Positions 1 through 7,748 of a DNA stretch of 12,511 nt are shown here, in pieces. A program made the position numbers and the translations under genes. The notes under the pieces were generated by a model that was given only the letters and a program-made list of their open reading frames with translations, was not told the DNA's origin and made no database searches. Position 1 is the first letter of the stretch. Every line of letters begins with the position of its first letter. This stretch comes from Candidatus Cloacimonadota bacterium (GTDB taxonomy: Bacteria; Cloacimonadota; Cloacimonadia; Cloacimonadales; WRIO01), in contig JALNXV010000068.1 in the NCBI GenBank assembly GCA_023230175.1, forward strand, positions 1-12,511, written 5' to 3'.

Positions 1-704
1 CAATCATACCTATTGTAATAAACTTTATCTTTGTAACTATCTTTTTAAGGTTCTTTCCTCAACCAAAAATTACTGCAGGGGTAATATACTGTGCTGCACT
101 AATTATGAATACAGGTTTTACTTTACCCTTTTTTGAAGCTGCATACTCTATGGAAGGATTTAGTAGAGCAATAATGTTTGATATTGGTAATTCTTTCATT
201 ATTTACACAGTTATATATTTTATAGCCGTTAAGCATGGCAATAATCAAAAAATATCAAAATCACAAATTTTAAAAAAATTTCTTTATATGCCTCCTTTAT
301 GGGGACTACTAATCGGCTTGATTGTAAATTTACAAAATATAAAGGTTTCTCAGCCTTTTTTAGATTTCTTTGAATATGCCTCTAAACCAACCATTCCGGT
401 AATAATGTTAGCATTAGGCTTATTATTCCATCCAAGATTGCAAAATCTCCCTAAAGCTTTAATCATAATCGCAATAAGAATGATTGGAGGCCTACTTACA
501 GGTTATGCAATAACACTAATCATACCTCTTGATGCCTTATCGCAAAAAATCATTATAGCAAGTTGTGCTGCTCCGGTTGGCTATAACACTTTAGTTTTTG
601 CTGCCTTAGAAAATCTTGACGAGCAATTTGGAGCAACAATAGTATCAACATCAATATTAATTGGTATAATCTACATTCCCTTAATCTTTTTACTTATAAA
701 TTAA
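1..704 (+). CDS. AEC-family (auxin efflux carrier-like) permease, 5' end outside window
   Basis: Inner-membrane transporter of the AEC / Mem_trans family, which exports or imports small organic anions; the substrate cannot be told from sequence. The frame is open from base 3 with no stop upstream of the ATG at 105, and the extra codons (hydrophobic, then RFFPQPKITAGV) continue the family pattern, so 105 is an internal Met and the gene is cut by the window edge; 233 residues are visible. Family signs are the NTGF..P segment just after that Met, several hydrophobic membrane spans separated by a basic cytoplasmic loop (around KHGNNQKISKSQ), a P.IPVIMLALG span, and the closing arrangement AAPVGYN...STSILIG. 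The gene ends 23 bases before the promoter of the next operon and no hairpin terminator is visible behind it, so some read-through is possible. Family call is solid, the role is unknown. Confidence 0.85.
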   Translation, partial: IIPIVINFIFVTIFLRFFPQPKITAGVIYCAALIMNTGFTLPFFEAAYSMEGFSRAIMFDIGNSFIIYTVIYFIAVKHGNNQKISKSQILKKFLYMPPLWGLLIGLIVNLQNIKVSQPFLDFFEYASKPTIPVIMLALGLLFHPRLQNLPKALIIIAIRMIGGLLTGYAITLIIPLDALSQKIIIASCAAPVGYNTLVFAALENLDEQFGATIVSTSILIGIIYIPLIFLLIN

Positions 705-727
705 TCCTTATTTTTAAAATTTTTCTC

Positions 728-755
728 TTGACTTTTTTATATGATAATTTATAAT
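728..755 (+). promoter_or_regulatory. sigma70-type promoter for the hprK operon
   Basis: TTGACT at 728-733 (5 of 6 matches to TTGACA), a 16-base spacer, and a perfect TATAAT at 750-755. Transcription would start near 762, giving a leader of about 20 bases before the hprK ATG at 783. It is the best promoter-like sequence on the + strand outside genes and lies directly between the permease and hprK. In such AT-rich DNA TATAAT alone occurs by chance; the paired boxes raise confidence. Confidence 0.6.
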
Positions 756-782
756 TAAAAAAAAGAAATTTGGATAAAAAAT

Positions 783-1739
783 ATGAAAGAATTAACCGTT
801 AAACAATTTTTTGACTTAAAAAAGAAAGACCTTGTATTATCAATGGTTACAAACCCTGTTACTCTTGAAAAACAAATAACTGATTCTAATATCAACCGAC
901 CGGGGTTAGCACTTGCGGGTTATATAGAAAGATTCCCATACCAAAGAATACAAATCATTGGTGAAACAGAAATTAGCTATATGCAATCATTAAATGAAGA
1001 CATCCTTTATGAAAGATTAAAAGAATTAATGATGTATAATATACCTTGTTTTATTGTTTCAAAAGGTTTATCCGTGCCTCCTCAAATGGAGTTTATTGCA
1101 AATGAACTAAATATTGGAATCTTAGTCAGCAGGCTTTCTACTGTAAAATTAAGCTGGCATTTAAGTCGATATCTCCGAGATTTCTTTTCACCTGTTTTGA
1201 CAATGCATGCAACCTTAGTTGATGTTTATGGAGTAGGAGTTTTACTCACAGGAAAAAGCGGAATAGGCAAAAGTGAATGTGCTCTTGAATTAATAGAACG
1301 AGGTCATAGATTAATATCAGATGATTTAACTCAAATAAAGTCAAATGAAACTTCCTTAATAGGAACCTCACCTAAAAATTTCGGTTATTTTATGGAGGTA
1401 AGAGGTGTAGGAGTAATCGATATTGAGCGTATGTTTGGTATTCAAGCTGTACGAAAACAATCTGTAGTTGATATCCAAGTAGAATTGATGCTCTGGCATG
1501 AAAATATTGATTATGAAAGAATTGGTATGGGCAGTAAAACTACCGAAATGCTTGGTGAAAAAATCCCCTTAGTTAATATTCCGGTATCTCCGGGTAAAAA
1601 TGTTGCTGTAATAATAGAGGTTATCGCAATGAATCATATATTAAAAACCTATGGATATGATGCTGCTCAAGCTATGCAAATAAAACTCACCGAAGAAATC
1701 CAAAAGAAATCTAAAAATCGAAATAATATCTTACAATAA
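783..1739 (+). CDS. hprK: HPr kinase/phosphorylase
   Basis: Bifunctional cytoplasmic enzyme that phosphorylates HPr on a serine and removes that phosphate again, coupling carbon status to regulation. The 318 residues match the family's usual length. Residues 1-130 form the variable N-terminal domain; the catalytic domain follows, with His142 before LVDVYGVGVLL, the Walker A loop GKSGIGKS at 157-164, an Asp pair in ISDD at 178-181, and the HprK signature MEVRGVGVIDI at 204-214. The second loop position is Lys158 where most members have Asp or Glu. The start at 783 has only a weak ribosome site (around TTTGGA), but the N-terminus MKELTVKQFF fits the family. It is the first gene behind the 728-755 promoter and lies 19 bases before its substrate gene ptsH, which strongly supports the call. 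Confidence 0.96.
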   Translation: MKELTVKQFFDLKKKDLVLSMVTNPVTLEKQITDSNINRPGLALAGYIERFPYQRIQIIGETEISYMQSLNEDILYERLKELMMYNIPCFIVSKGLSVPPQMEFIANELNIGILVSRLSTVKLSWHLSRYLRDFFSPVLTMHATLVDVYGVGVLLTGKSGIGKSECALELIERGHRLISDDLTQIKSNETSLIGTSPKNFGYFMEVRGVGVIDIERMFGIQAVRKQSVVDIQVELMLWHENIDYERIGMGSKTTEMLGEKIPLVNIPVSPGKNVAVIIEVIAMNHILKTYGYDAAQAMQIKLTEEIQKKSKNRNNILQ

Positions 1740-1758
1740 CAAGGAGTATAATTTATAA

Positions 1759-2025
1759 ATGATAAGAAAAAAAATAACAATTCAAAATAAATTAGGTTTA
1801 CATGCAAGACCTTGTAGTTTATTAGTTAAAACTGTAAATAAATTTAGATCAGATGTCAAAATTCAAAAAGACGATATGCTTGTAAACGGGAAAAGTATTA
1901 TGGGAGTAATGATGTTGGCAGCAGAACATAATTCTGAAATTGAACTAATCATAGACGGTGTTGACGAAGAAGATACTTTAGATGCTGTTGTTGATTTGTT
2001 TAATTCAAAATTTGATGAAGAGTAA
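1759..2025 (+). CDS. ptsH: Phosphocarrier protein HPr
   Basis: Small phosphocarrier of the phosphotransferase system: takes phosphate from Enzyme I on His15 and can be phosphorylated on Ser46 by HprK. The 88 residues are normal for HPr. Both sites fall at the standard positions: GLHARP with His15, and NGKSIMGVMML with Ser46. The region after Ser46 is of the low-GC Gram-positive type that HprK recognises, so this HPr is expected to be under dual control. An AAGGAG stands at 1741-1746, 12 bases from the ATG, somewhat long. It is sandwiched between hprK (19-base gap) and ptsI (5-base gap), the typical partner arrangement. Whether it feeds a sugar transporter or only regulates cannot be decided, since no EII gene is present in the window. 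Confidence 0.97.
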   Translation: MIRKKITIQNKLGLHARPCSLLVKTVNKFRSDVKIQKDDMLVNGKSIMGVMMLAAEHNSEIELIIDGVDEEDTLDAVVDLFNSKFDEE

Positions 2026-2030
2026 TTTTT

Positions 2031-3782
2031 ATGTATAAAATTAAAGGTTTTCCTGTTTCAACAGGTATTGCTATCGGGGATGCAAAAATTATTAAAGAAA
2101 AAGCCTTAGTAATAGAAGATTTTAATATTAATGAGTCACAAATAGATGATGAACTTGATAAATTCCATAAAAGTATTAATGCAGTAATTGCCGAAATTGA
2201 AGAGTTTATTACTAACTTCAACATTACTAATGAAGATGAATCTATCATTGAAACACATAAAATGATTTTACAAGACCCTGATTTTCACGACACTATAAAA
2301 AATCTTATCATAAAAGAAAGAAAAAATTTAGAGCAAGCAATTTATTTACATTTTACAAGAACCATTGAATATTTTAAAAATCTTGATAATGAATTATATG
2401 CTGAAAGAGCAATTGATTACGAAGATGTTTACAGAAGATTAATAATGCATCTCAAAAAAATTGACAATAGTATATTAGATAATCTTTCTGAAAATGATAT
2501 TTTAATAATGAATGACATTCCACCTTCTTTAGTTTCTTTAGTTTATCAAAGAAAAATTCAAGGCTTAGTTCTCTTTAAAGGAACTAAAACCTCACATAGC
2601 GTCATTATTGCCAGAGCATTAGGGTTGCCATTAATTACAGGCGTTAAATACCCTCACAAGATACATCATCTTGACAAAATCATCATTGATGCTCAACAAG
2701 GTTTTATTATCGGAAATCCTACTCAAGAAGTTATCAAAGCTTATACTAAATTAAAAACAGACATCATTAAAGAAAATTCAGAATTAAACACTATTAAAGA
2801 TTTACAAACTAAAACATCTAACGCTTCATCGATAAAATTATTATCCAATATTGAACTACCTATCGAAATTGAGCACGTACTTGATTTAAATTCTGATGGG
2901 ATAGGATTATTTAGAACTGAATTTTTTTATTTAAACAAACAACACCTTCCAACAGAAGAAGAGCAATTTAATGAATATAAAAATATCGCATTAAAACTAA
3001 AAAACAAAATATTTGTTATAAGAACTATTGATATTGGCGGCGATAAAGTTGCCGGTTGGTATTCTCCTGACAGAGAAACAAATCCCTATTTGGGTTGTCG
3101 CGGAATAAGATTTTCACTTAGATATACCGGTATTTTCAAAACTCAACTTCGAGCAATCCTTAGGGCATCAATATTTGGAAATATTCAGATTATGTTCCCG
3201 ATGATATCTTCAATAGAAGAGTTTTTAAAAGCAAAAGAAATCTTAGATGAATGCTGTGAAGAGTTAAAAAACGAAAACAAAGATTTTAATCAAAATATCC
3301 CCATTGGCACTATGATTGAAATACCTTCAGCAGCAATATGTTCAGATGCCTTAGCTAAATACTGTGATTTTTTTAGTATAGGATCAAATGATCTCCTACA
3401 ATATACTGTAGCAGTTGATAGAAATAATGAATCAGTAAGTAAATATTATACAAATTACAATCCGGCGTTTTTACAATTGATTACAACAACAGTTAAAAAT
3501 GCAATCAAAAATAATATCCCGGTTGCTGTTTGTGGAGAAATAGCATCAGATAAAAACTTTACAGCCTTCCTATTAAATTCAGGCATTAAAGAATTAAGTG
3601 TTGGTGCTGAACATAGTTTATCTTTGAAAAAATATATACGTAGTATAGATTCAAAAAAAGCTAATCTATTCATTGACGAAATTTACAATTGTTACACTAT
3701 TGAAGACTCTAAAAATTTAATTAATAAGATTAACAATATTTCATTATTTAATGAGGGAGGTCTTAATGAATTTAATGCTTGA
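2031..3782 (+). CDS. ptsI: PTS Enzyme I (phosphoenolpyruvate-protein phosphotransferase)
   Basis: Cytoplasmic enzyme that transfers phosphate from phosphoenolpyruvate to HPr. The 583 residues are slightly above the usual 570-575. The HPr-binding/phosphohistidine part occupies roughly 1-225 with active His189 in GTKTSHS; the PEP-binding TIM barrel follows, with GIGLFRTEF at 290-298, RTIDIGGDK at 331-339, MIEIPSA from 428, FFSIGSNDL at 447-455 and the catalytic Cys501 in CGEIASD. All catalytic residues expected from the E. coli enzyme are visible, so it should be active. A modest GAAGAG ribosome site lies within the end of ptsH, 8 bases from the ATG. The C-terminal tail (about 545-583) is Asn/Ile/Lys-rich and its last codons overlap the start of pgi by 17 bases. 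Confidence 0.97.
   Translation: MYKIKGFPVSTGIAIGDAKIIKEKALVIEDFNINESQIDDELDKFHKSINAVIAEIEEFITNFNITNEDESIIETHKMILQDPDFHDTIKNLIIKERKNLEQAIYLHFTRTIEYFKNLDNELYAERAIDYEDVYRRLIMHLKKIDNSILDNLSENDILIMNDIPPSLVSLVYQRKIQGLVLFKGTKTSHSVIIARALGLPLITGVKYPHKIHHLDKIIIDAQQGFIIGNPTQEVIKAYTKLKTDIIKENSELNTIKDLQTKTSNASSIKLLSNIELPIEIEHVLDLNSDGIGLFRTEFFYLNKQHLPTEEEQFNEYKNIALKLKNKIFVIRTIDIGGDKVAGWYSPDRETNPYLGCRGIRFSLRYTGIFKTQLRAILRASIFGNIQIMFPMISSIEEFLKAKEILDECCEELKNENKDFNQNIPIGTMIEIPSAAICSDALAKYCDFFSIGSNDLLQYTVAVDRNNESVSKYYTNYNPAFLQLITTTVKNAIKNNIPVAVCGEIASDKNFTAFLLNSGIKELSVGAEHSLSLKKYIRSIDSKKANLFIDEIYNCYTIEDSKNLINKINNISLFNEGGLNEFNA
3754..3760 (+). promoter_or_regulatory. Ribosome binding site fixing the pgi start
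   Basis: AGGGAGG, nearly a full anti-16S match, inside the end of ptsI. It is 5 bases before the ATG at 3766 and overlaps the codons just after the ATG at 3751, so it selects 3766 rather than the longer frame start at 3751 (which would add only MREVL). Confidence 0.8.
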
Positions 3783-5148
3783 TTATACAAATCTACTAAA
3801 AAGCAAAAACTTACCTAAAGGAATTTCTCTTTGCGAATTAGAAAATGGAAAAGCCTTAGTAAAACAGGCTTTTGACTTATTTAAATTAAAAAAAAATAAT
3901 GAGCCTTTAGGTTTTTATGATTTACCAGACTATGACACTAAAATAATTAAAAATTTTATCAACAAAAATTCACAAAGGAAAAAACCTTTTAATACTATTG
4001 TAGTTTTAGGTATCGGAGGTTCGGCCTTAGGAAATAAAGCTGTTTACAATGCTTTAAGACATCAAAAAAACCTTAATAAATTATATGTTTATGATAATGT
4101 AGATCCATATCTATGGCAAGATATCCTTGATAATATTAACATTGAAACTACCTTATTTAATGTTATCACCAAATCCGGTACAACAGCTGAAACAATGTCT
4201 TCATTTATGTTCATTATGAATTTTATTAAAGAAAAATTTCCTCAAGACTATAAAGAAAGAATTGTCATTACAACTGATAAAGAAAAAGGTTTTCTAAGAC
4301 AGATTGTTCAAAAAGAAGGATTTGAAAGTTTCATAGTTCCTGATGACGTAGGAGGTAGATTTTCTGTCTTAACAGACGTTGGTTTATTATCATCTGCTTT
4401 TGTTGGCATAGATATTGATGCACTACTTAAAGGTGCAAAAAAAATGAGAAAATTGTGTGATGAAAATGACATCTTTAAAAATCCTGCTATGATAATAGCA
4501 TTGACTCACTTAAGGTATATGAATCAAGGTAAAAATATCTCTGTTATGATGCCATATTCAAATGCATTATATGATTTAGCCGATTGGTATCGACAATTAT
4601 GGGCTGAAAGTTTAGGCAAAAAAGTGGATTTAGAAGGTAAAGAAGTATTTACCGGTCAAACACCTATAAAAGCATTAGGAGCAACAGATCAACATTCACA
4701 AGTGCAATTATATGTTGAAGGACCGAAAGATAAAGTATTTACTTTCTTAATGGTAGAAAACTATAAAATTGACTTTACTATACCAAATATATACCCTGAA
4801 CGAGCAGAAGTAAATTATCTTAGTAATAGTACATTTTCAAAACTATTAAATTCTGAATGTATTGCTACCGAACTTGCCTTAACAGAAGCTAATTGCCCAA
4901 ATATGACAATAAAATTCAAAACTCTAAATGAAGAATCGATTGGTGCATTTATCTATCTCTACGAAGCAGCCACAATCTTTACAGGTTATATGCTTAACAT
5001 TAACCCATTAAATCAACCTGGTGTAGAAGCAGGTAAGATTGCAACTTATGCTTTAATGAATAAAAAAGGATTTGAGGAAACATCACAAAAAATCAATAAT
5101 TATATCAAAAATAAAGAAAAACAAGGGAACATATTATGTCTAAATTAA
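3766..5148 (+). CDS. pgi: Glucose-6-phosphate isomerase
   Basis: Interconverts glucose 6-phosphate and fructose 6-phosphate in glycolysis and gluconeogenesis (cytoplasm). The start at 3766 gives 460 residues, the size of the short bacterial PGI type rather than the roughly 550-residue E. coli type. Visible motifs: first SIS phosphosugar site GIGGS at 82-86, TKSGTTAETMS at 135-145, PGI signature GGRFSVLTDVG at 196-206, WAESLGKK at 279-286 with the presumed catalytic Glu281, DQHSQ with His310, and NQPGVEAGK at 416-424 with Lys424. All expected active-site residues are present. The gene overlaps ptsI by 17 bases and the following isomerase gene by 13 bases, so the three are likely translated in a coupled way. 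A second, unrelated-subfamily isomerase directly downstream makes the enzymatic step apparently redundant. Confidence 0.95.
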   Translation: MNLMLDYTNLLKSKNLPKGISLCELENGKALVKQAFDLFKLKKNNEPLGFYDLPDYDTKIIKNFINKNSQRKKPFNTIVVLGIGGSALGNKAVYNALRHQKNLNKLYVYDNVDPYLWQDILDNINIETTLFNVITKSGTTAETMSSFMFIMNFIKEKFPQDYKERIVITTDKEKGFLRQIVQKEGFESFIVPDDVGGRFSVLTDVGLLSSAFVGIDIDALLKGAKKMRKLCDENDIFKNPAMIIALTHLRYMNQGKNISVMMPYSNALYDLADWYRQLWAESLGKKVDLEGKEVFTGQTPIKALGATDQHSQVQLYVEGPKDKVFTFLMVENYKIDFTIPNIYPERAEVNYLSNSTFSKLLNSECIATELALTEANCPNMTIKFKTLNEESIGAFIYLYEAATIFTGYMLNINPLNQPGVEAGKIATYALMNKKGFEETSQKINNYIKNKEKQGNILCLN

Positions 5149-6194
5149 ATGATTTAACACATATTGAAACTTTAGATAAATCAGGAATGGATCACAAAAT
5201 CATTCATATGCCTGAAAATATCTATATAACATATACCGAGCCGGTCATACATAATCCTACTTCATTTGCCAAATCTGATTTATCTAAAATTAAAAATATC
5301 GTAATTTTTGGTATGGGAGGTTCTGCTATTTCAGCAGATATAGCTCAAAGCTTGTTTCAATCTAAGATACCTATAAGTGTTGTAAAAGATTACCATTTAC
5401 CATACATTGACGAATCAACTTTATGCATAGCTTTAAGCTATTCCGGCAATACTGAAGAAACCGTTACTTGTCTTCAGAAAGCCTTAAAATCAACATCATA
5501 CATAGCTGCAGTAACATCCGGCGGCAAAGTGAAAGAAATCGTTGATACCAAATTTTTATGGTTAGAAATACCTTCAGGTTTGCCACCTCGTTCAGCAATA
5601 GGCCACTTATTCTTTGCTTTAATAAAGATTTTAGAAATCTTTGAGATTATCCATAGTCACTCAGAAGAAGCAAAATCCGTTACAGCCAACCTTATGCAAA
5701 AAGCAGGAAGCCTTTGTTTAAAAACAGAAACAAATTATAACCTTGCTAAAAGTTCTGCTGAGACTATTTTTAATAAAATTCCAATTATTTATTCTTCAAA
5801 TCCACGTTTAAATCCTATAGCATACAGATGGAAATGTCAAATTAATGAAAATGCTAAATATCCTGCATTTTCACATACATTCCCGGAAATGAATCATAAT
5901 GAAATTGAAGCTTGGGAAAACAGTAACTTGTCTAAAAATTTCATACCTATCTTTTTAAGATTTTTTGAAGAAGAAAAACAATATTCAAAAAGAATAGAAG
6001 CCTTTAAAAAACTACTCGATAAAGATAATATAACATATTTAGAATTCTATGGAGATGGCAATAATGACTTTAGTAGAATGTTTTCTTTAATTTATCTTGG
6101 CGATATGATCAGTTATTATATTGGTATCCTTAACAATATTGATCCTACAGAGATTAAATATATCGATTTTCTTAAAAATGAAATTAGCAAATAG
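5136..6194 (+). CDS. Bifunctional phosphoglucose/phosphomannose isomerase
   Basis: SIS-domain isomerase of the archaeal/bacterial PGI/PMI type, which converts both glucose 6-phosphate and mannose 6-phosphate to fructose 6-phosphate. The 352 residues are about the family's length (300-350). Seen: GMGGSAISAD at 59-68, SYSGNTEET at 101-109, the family-specific PSGLPPRSAIG at 146-156, Glu238 in NENAKYPAF and His254 in PEMNHNE, spaced 16 residues apart as are the catalytic Glu203 and His219 described for the Pyrobaculum enzyme, and a C-terminal DPT...I..LK ending at Lys347. AAGGGA at 5123-5128 precedes the ATG by 7 bases; the gene overlaps pgi by 13 bases. With pgi present, its useful job may be mannose 6-phosphate for GDP-sugars and surface polysaccharide; that is inference. 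No common gene symbol is settled. Confidence 0.9.
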   Translation: MSKLNDLTHIETLDKSGMDHKIIHMPENIYITYTEPVIHNPTSFAKSDLSKIKNIVIFGMGGSAISADIAQSLFQSKIPISVVKDYHLPYIDESTLCIALSYSGNTEETVTCLQKALKSTSYIAAVTSGGKVKEIVDTKFLWLEIPSGLPPRSAIGHLFFALIKILEIFEIIHSHSEEAKSVTANLMQKAGSLCLKTETNYNLAKSSAETIFNKIPIIYSSNPRLNPIAYRWKCQINENAKYPAFSHTFPEMNHNEIEAWENSNLSKNFIPIFLRFFEEEKQYSKRIEAFKKLLDKDNITYLEFYGDGNNDFSRMFSLIYLGDMISYYIGILNNIDPTEIKYIDFLKNEISK

Positions 6195-6232
6195 TATTAT
6201 AAATTTTTAAATTAATATAAAGGAGTTCATAA

Positions 6233-7426
6233 ATGCAAAAAGAACCTCATCTTTTTACCTCAGAATCAGTTACTGAGGGTCATCCTGATAAAATGGCTGA
6301 TCAAATTTCCGATGCTATACTCGATTCAATATTTTCTTGCGACCCTTATGCAAGAGTAGCCTGCGAAACCTTTGTCACAACAGGGATGGCTTTGGTCGGA
6401 GGAGAAATAACAACCGATTGTTATGTTCATATTCCTGATATAGTAAGACAGACTATTGAAGAAATCGGATATAATAATGCTGATTTTGGCATTGATGCCA
6501 AAACCTGTGCTGTTATAACAACTATTGATAAACAATCACCTGACATTGCTTTAGGAGTAGATAAAACAAAAGATCACGCATCAGGTGCAGGTGACCAAGG
6601 TATGATGTTTGGTTACGCAGTAAATGAGACACCGGAACTAATGCCTTACCCGATATCTATGGCTCATAAACTTGCTGAAAGGCTTGCCTTTGTTCGTAAA
6701 ATACATAATTCTAAAGTTGGGGAAAAAGCAAAATATCCTATACTTGATTATCTAAGACCCGACGGCAAAACTCAAGTCACTGTAGAATATGACAAAGATA
6801 ATAATCCTAAACGAATCGATGCCATTGTTATTTCCGCTCAACATAATCCTGATGTCACACTAAAACAGATTAGAGAAGATTTAATTAATGAAGTAGTCAA
6901 TCCAATAATACCGGCAAATATGATTGATGAAAATACAAAAATCCATATTAATCCAACAGGACGATTCGTCCTTGGCGGTCCTCATGCTGATACCGGCTTA
7001 ACGGGCAGAAAAATTATAGTTGATACTTATGGAGGTATGGGTCGTCATGGTGGAGGAGCATTCTCCGGTAAAGACCCTTCAAAAGTTGATAGATCAGCTG
7101 CTTATATGGCTCGTTACATTGCTAAAAACATTGTAGCTGCAGGTATTGCAAATGAAATAGAAGTTCAACTTGCTTATGCAATCGGAATTGCTGAACCCGT
7201 TTCTTTGATGGTAAATACCTTTGGAACAAGTAAAATGGATGACTTTTTTATTACAAAATTAATCAGAGAATGCTTTGAATTAACTCCTGAAGGTATTATC
7301 AATTCTTTGAAATTACTAAGACCTATTTATAAAAAAACAGCTGCTTACGGACATTTCGGAAGAGAACTTGATTCATTCTCATGGGAAAAAACTGATAAAG
7401 TTGACCTATTAAAATCAAAATTATAA
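6233..7426 (+). CDS. metK: S-adenosylmethionine synthetase (methionine adenosyltransferase)
   Basis: Makes S-adenosylmethionine from methionine and ATP in the cytoplasm. The 397 residues are in the usual range (380-400). Motifs: [18 protein letters not shown] from 11 with His17 and Asp19, ACETFVTTG with Glu45, the ATP-binding GAGDQG at 118-123, [25 protein letters not shown] core (240-260), and the glycine-rich GGGAFSGKD at 273-281. An ideal AAAGGAG at 6219-6225 lies 7 bases before the ATG. It starts 38 bases after the isomerase gene with no terminator between, and the operon terminator follows its stop, so it is the last gene of the PTS/isomerase operon, though the AT-rich gap could hold its own promoter. 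No SAM-responsive riboswitch is evident in the 38-base gap, which is too short for one. Confidence 0.98.
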   Translation: MQKEPHLFTSESVTEGHPDKMADQISDAILDSIFSCDPYARVACETFVTTGMALVGGEITTDCYVHIPDIVRQTIEEIGYNNADFGIDAKTCAVITTIDKQSPDIALGVDKTKDHASGAGDQGMMFGYAVNETPELMPYPISMAHKLAERLAFVRKIHNSKVGEKAKYPILDYLRPDGKTQVTVEYDKDNNPKRIDAIVISAQHNPDVTLKQIREDLINEVVNPIIPANMIDENTKIHINPTGRFVLGGPHADTGLTGRKIIVDTYGGMGRHGGGAFSGKDPSKVDRSAAYMARYIAKNIVAAGIANEIEVQLAYAIGIAEPVSLMVNTFGTSKMDDFFITKLIRECFELTPEGIINSLKLLRPIYKKTAAYGHFGRELDSFSWEKTDKVDLLKSKL

Positions 7427-7443
7427 AAGATATTATACTAATT

Positions 7444-7477
7444 AATCCCTTTCAAATAATTGAAAGGGATTTTTTTT
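7444..7477 (+). terminator. Rho-independent terminator of the hprK-metK operon
   Basis: Perfect 12-bp stem AATCCCTTTCAA / TTGAAAGGGATT (7444-7455 and 7460-7471) with a 4-base loop ATAA, running straight into eight T (7470-7477). It begins 17 bases behind the metK stop codon. A textbook intrinsic terminator. Confidence 0.92.
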
Positions 7478-7500
7478 ATTCTATCTATGGAAATTATGAA

Positions 7501-7596
7501 GGCTATTGAATAATGTTGTTGTGTGAGCATCCTTGCTTGCATTCTATAAAAGGCTGTCTGATAATATTGTTGTGCGAGCATCCTTGCTTGCACTCT
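7501..7596 (+). repeat. Two tandem degenerate hairpin repeats, 51-base period
   Basis: The unit starting GGCT at 7501 is repeated at 7552. The copies share most positions over 45 bases, including TTGTTGTG and a 17-base core GAGCATCCTTGCTTGCA. Each copy contains a hairpin with 9-base arms and loop TCCT: GTGTGAGCA/TGCTTGCAT at 7521-7542 and GTGCGAGCA/TGCTTGCAC at 7572-7593. All nine positions pair in both copies if G-T (G-U) wobbles are allowed. A third, inverted copy lies at 11016-11059. The block starts 23 bases after the metK terminator. No ORF or transposase is associated. It resembles REP/BIME-type extragenic repeats in style; the family itself I do not recognise. Confidence 0.75.
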
Positions 7597-7601
7597 TTTT
7601 G

Positions 7602-7622
7602 CTACAAGCTGGAAGCTTATAG
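7602..7622. repeat. Small imperfect hairpin next to the tandem repeats
   Basis: CTACAAGCT / AGCTTATAG with a GGA loop: nine-base arms with one C-A mismatch. No T-run follows, so it is not a terminator. It continues the hairpin mosaic between the tandem units and the 44-base palindrome, and its inner part (CAAGCT-GGA-AGCTT) echoes the inner part of the neighbouring repeat hairpins read on the opposite strand (CAAGCA-AGGA-TGCT). Confidence 0.5.
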
Positions 7623-7636
7623 AACAGGACAGTCCC

Positions 7637-7680
7637 TAAGAGACCTCCAAGATGCTTTAAAGCATCTTGGAGGTCTCTTA
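7637..7680. repeat. Perfect 44-nt palindrome
   Basis: Two 22-base arms are exact reverse complements with no spacer: the left arm begins TAAGAGACCTCCAAG and ends GATGCTTT at 7658, the right arm begins AAAGCATC at 7659 and ends GGTCTCTTA. No T-run follows on either strand (TAGTTAAATT to the right, GGGACTGTCC to the left on the other strand), so it is not a standard terminator. Such a long exact palindrome cannot be chance. It could be a REP-like or MITE-like element, a cruciform or protein-binding site, or a processed RNA hairpin. Confidence 0.9.
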
Positions 7681-7719
7681 TAGTTAAATTATATATTTAT
7701 GTTTTATGTATTATCAAAT

Positions 7720-7748
7720 AAAAAAAAGGGCTCAGCTTTCGCTGAGCC
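7720..7748 (-). terminator. Intrinsic terminator, - strand, GAAA loop
   Basis: On the - strand GGCTCAGC - GAAA - GCTGAGCC (7748-7729) is an 8-bp GC-rich stem with a GNRA-type tetraloop, followed by C and eight T (7727-7720). It faces the lptD-gmhB genes and lies 97 bases beyond the gmhB stop, so it ends that transcript and/or a separate small RNA. Confidence 0.9.

Noticed and set aside
3751..3765. Longer start for pgi at 3751
   Set aside because: The strong AGGGAGG at 3754-3760 lies inside those codons and points to the ATG at 3766; the five extra residues have no family support.
7501..7680. CRISPR array
   Set aside because: Only two diverged units, internally palindromic with almost no spacer, and no cas genes; not a CRISPR layout.
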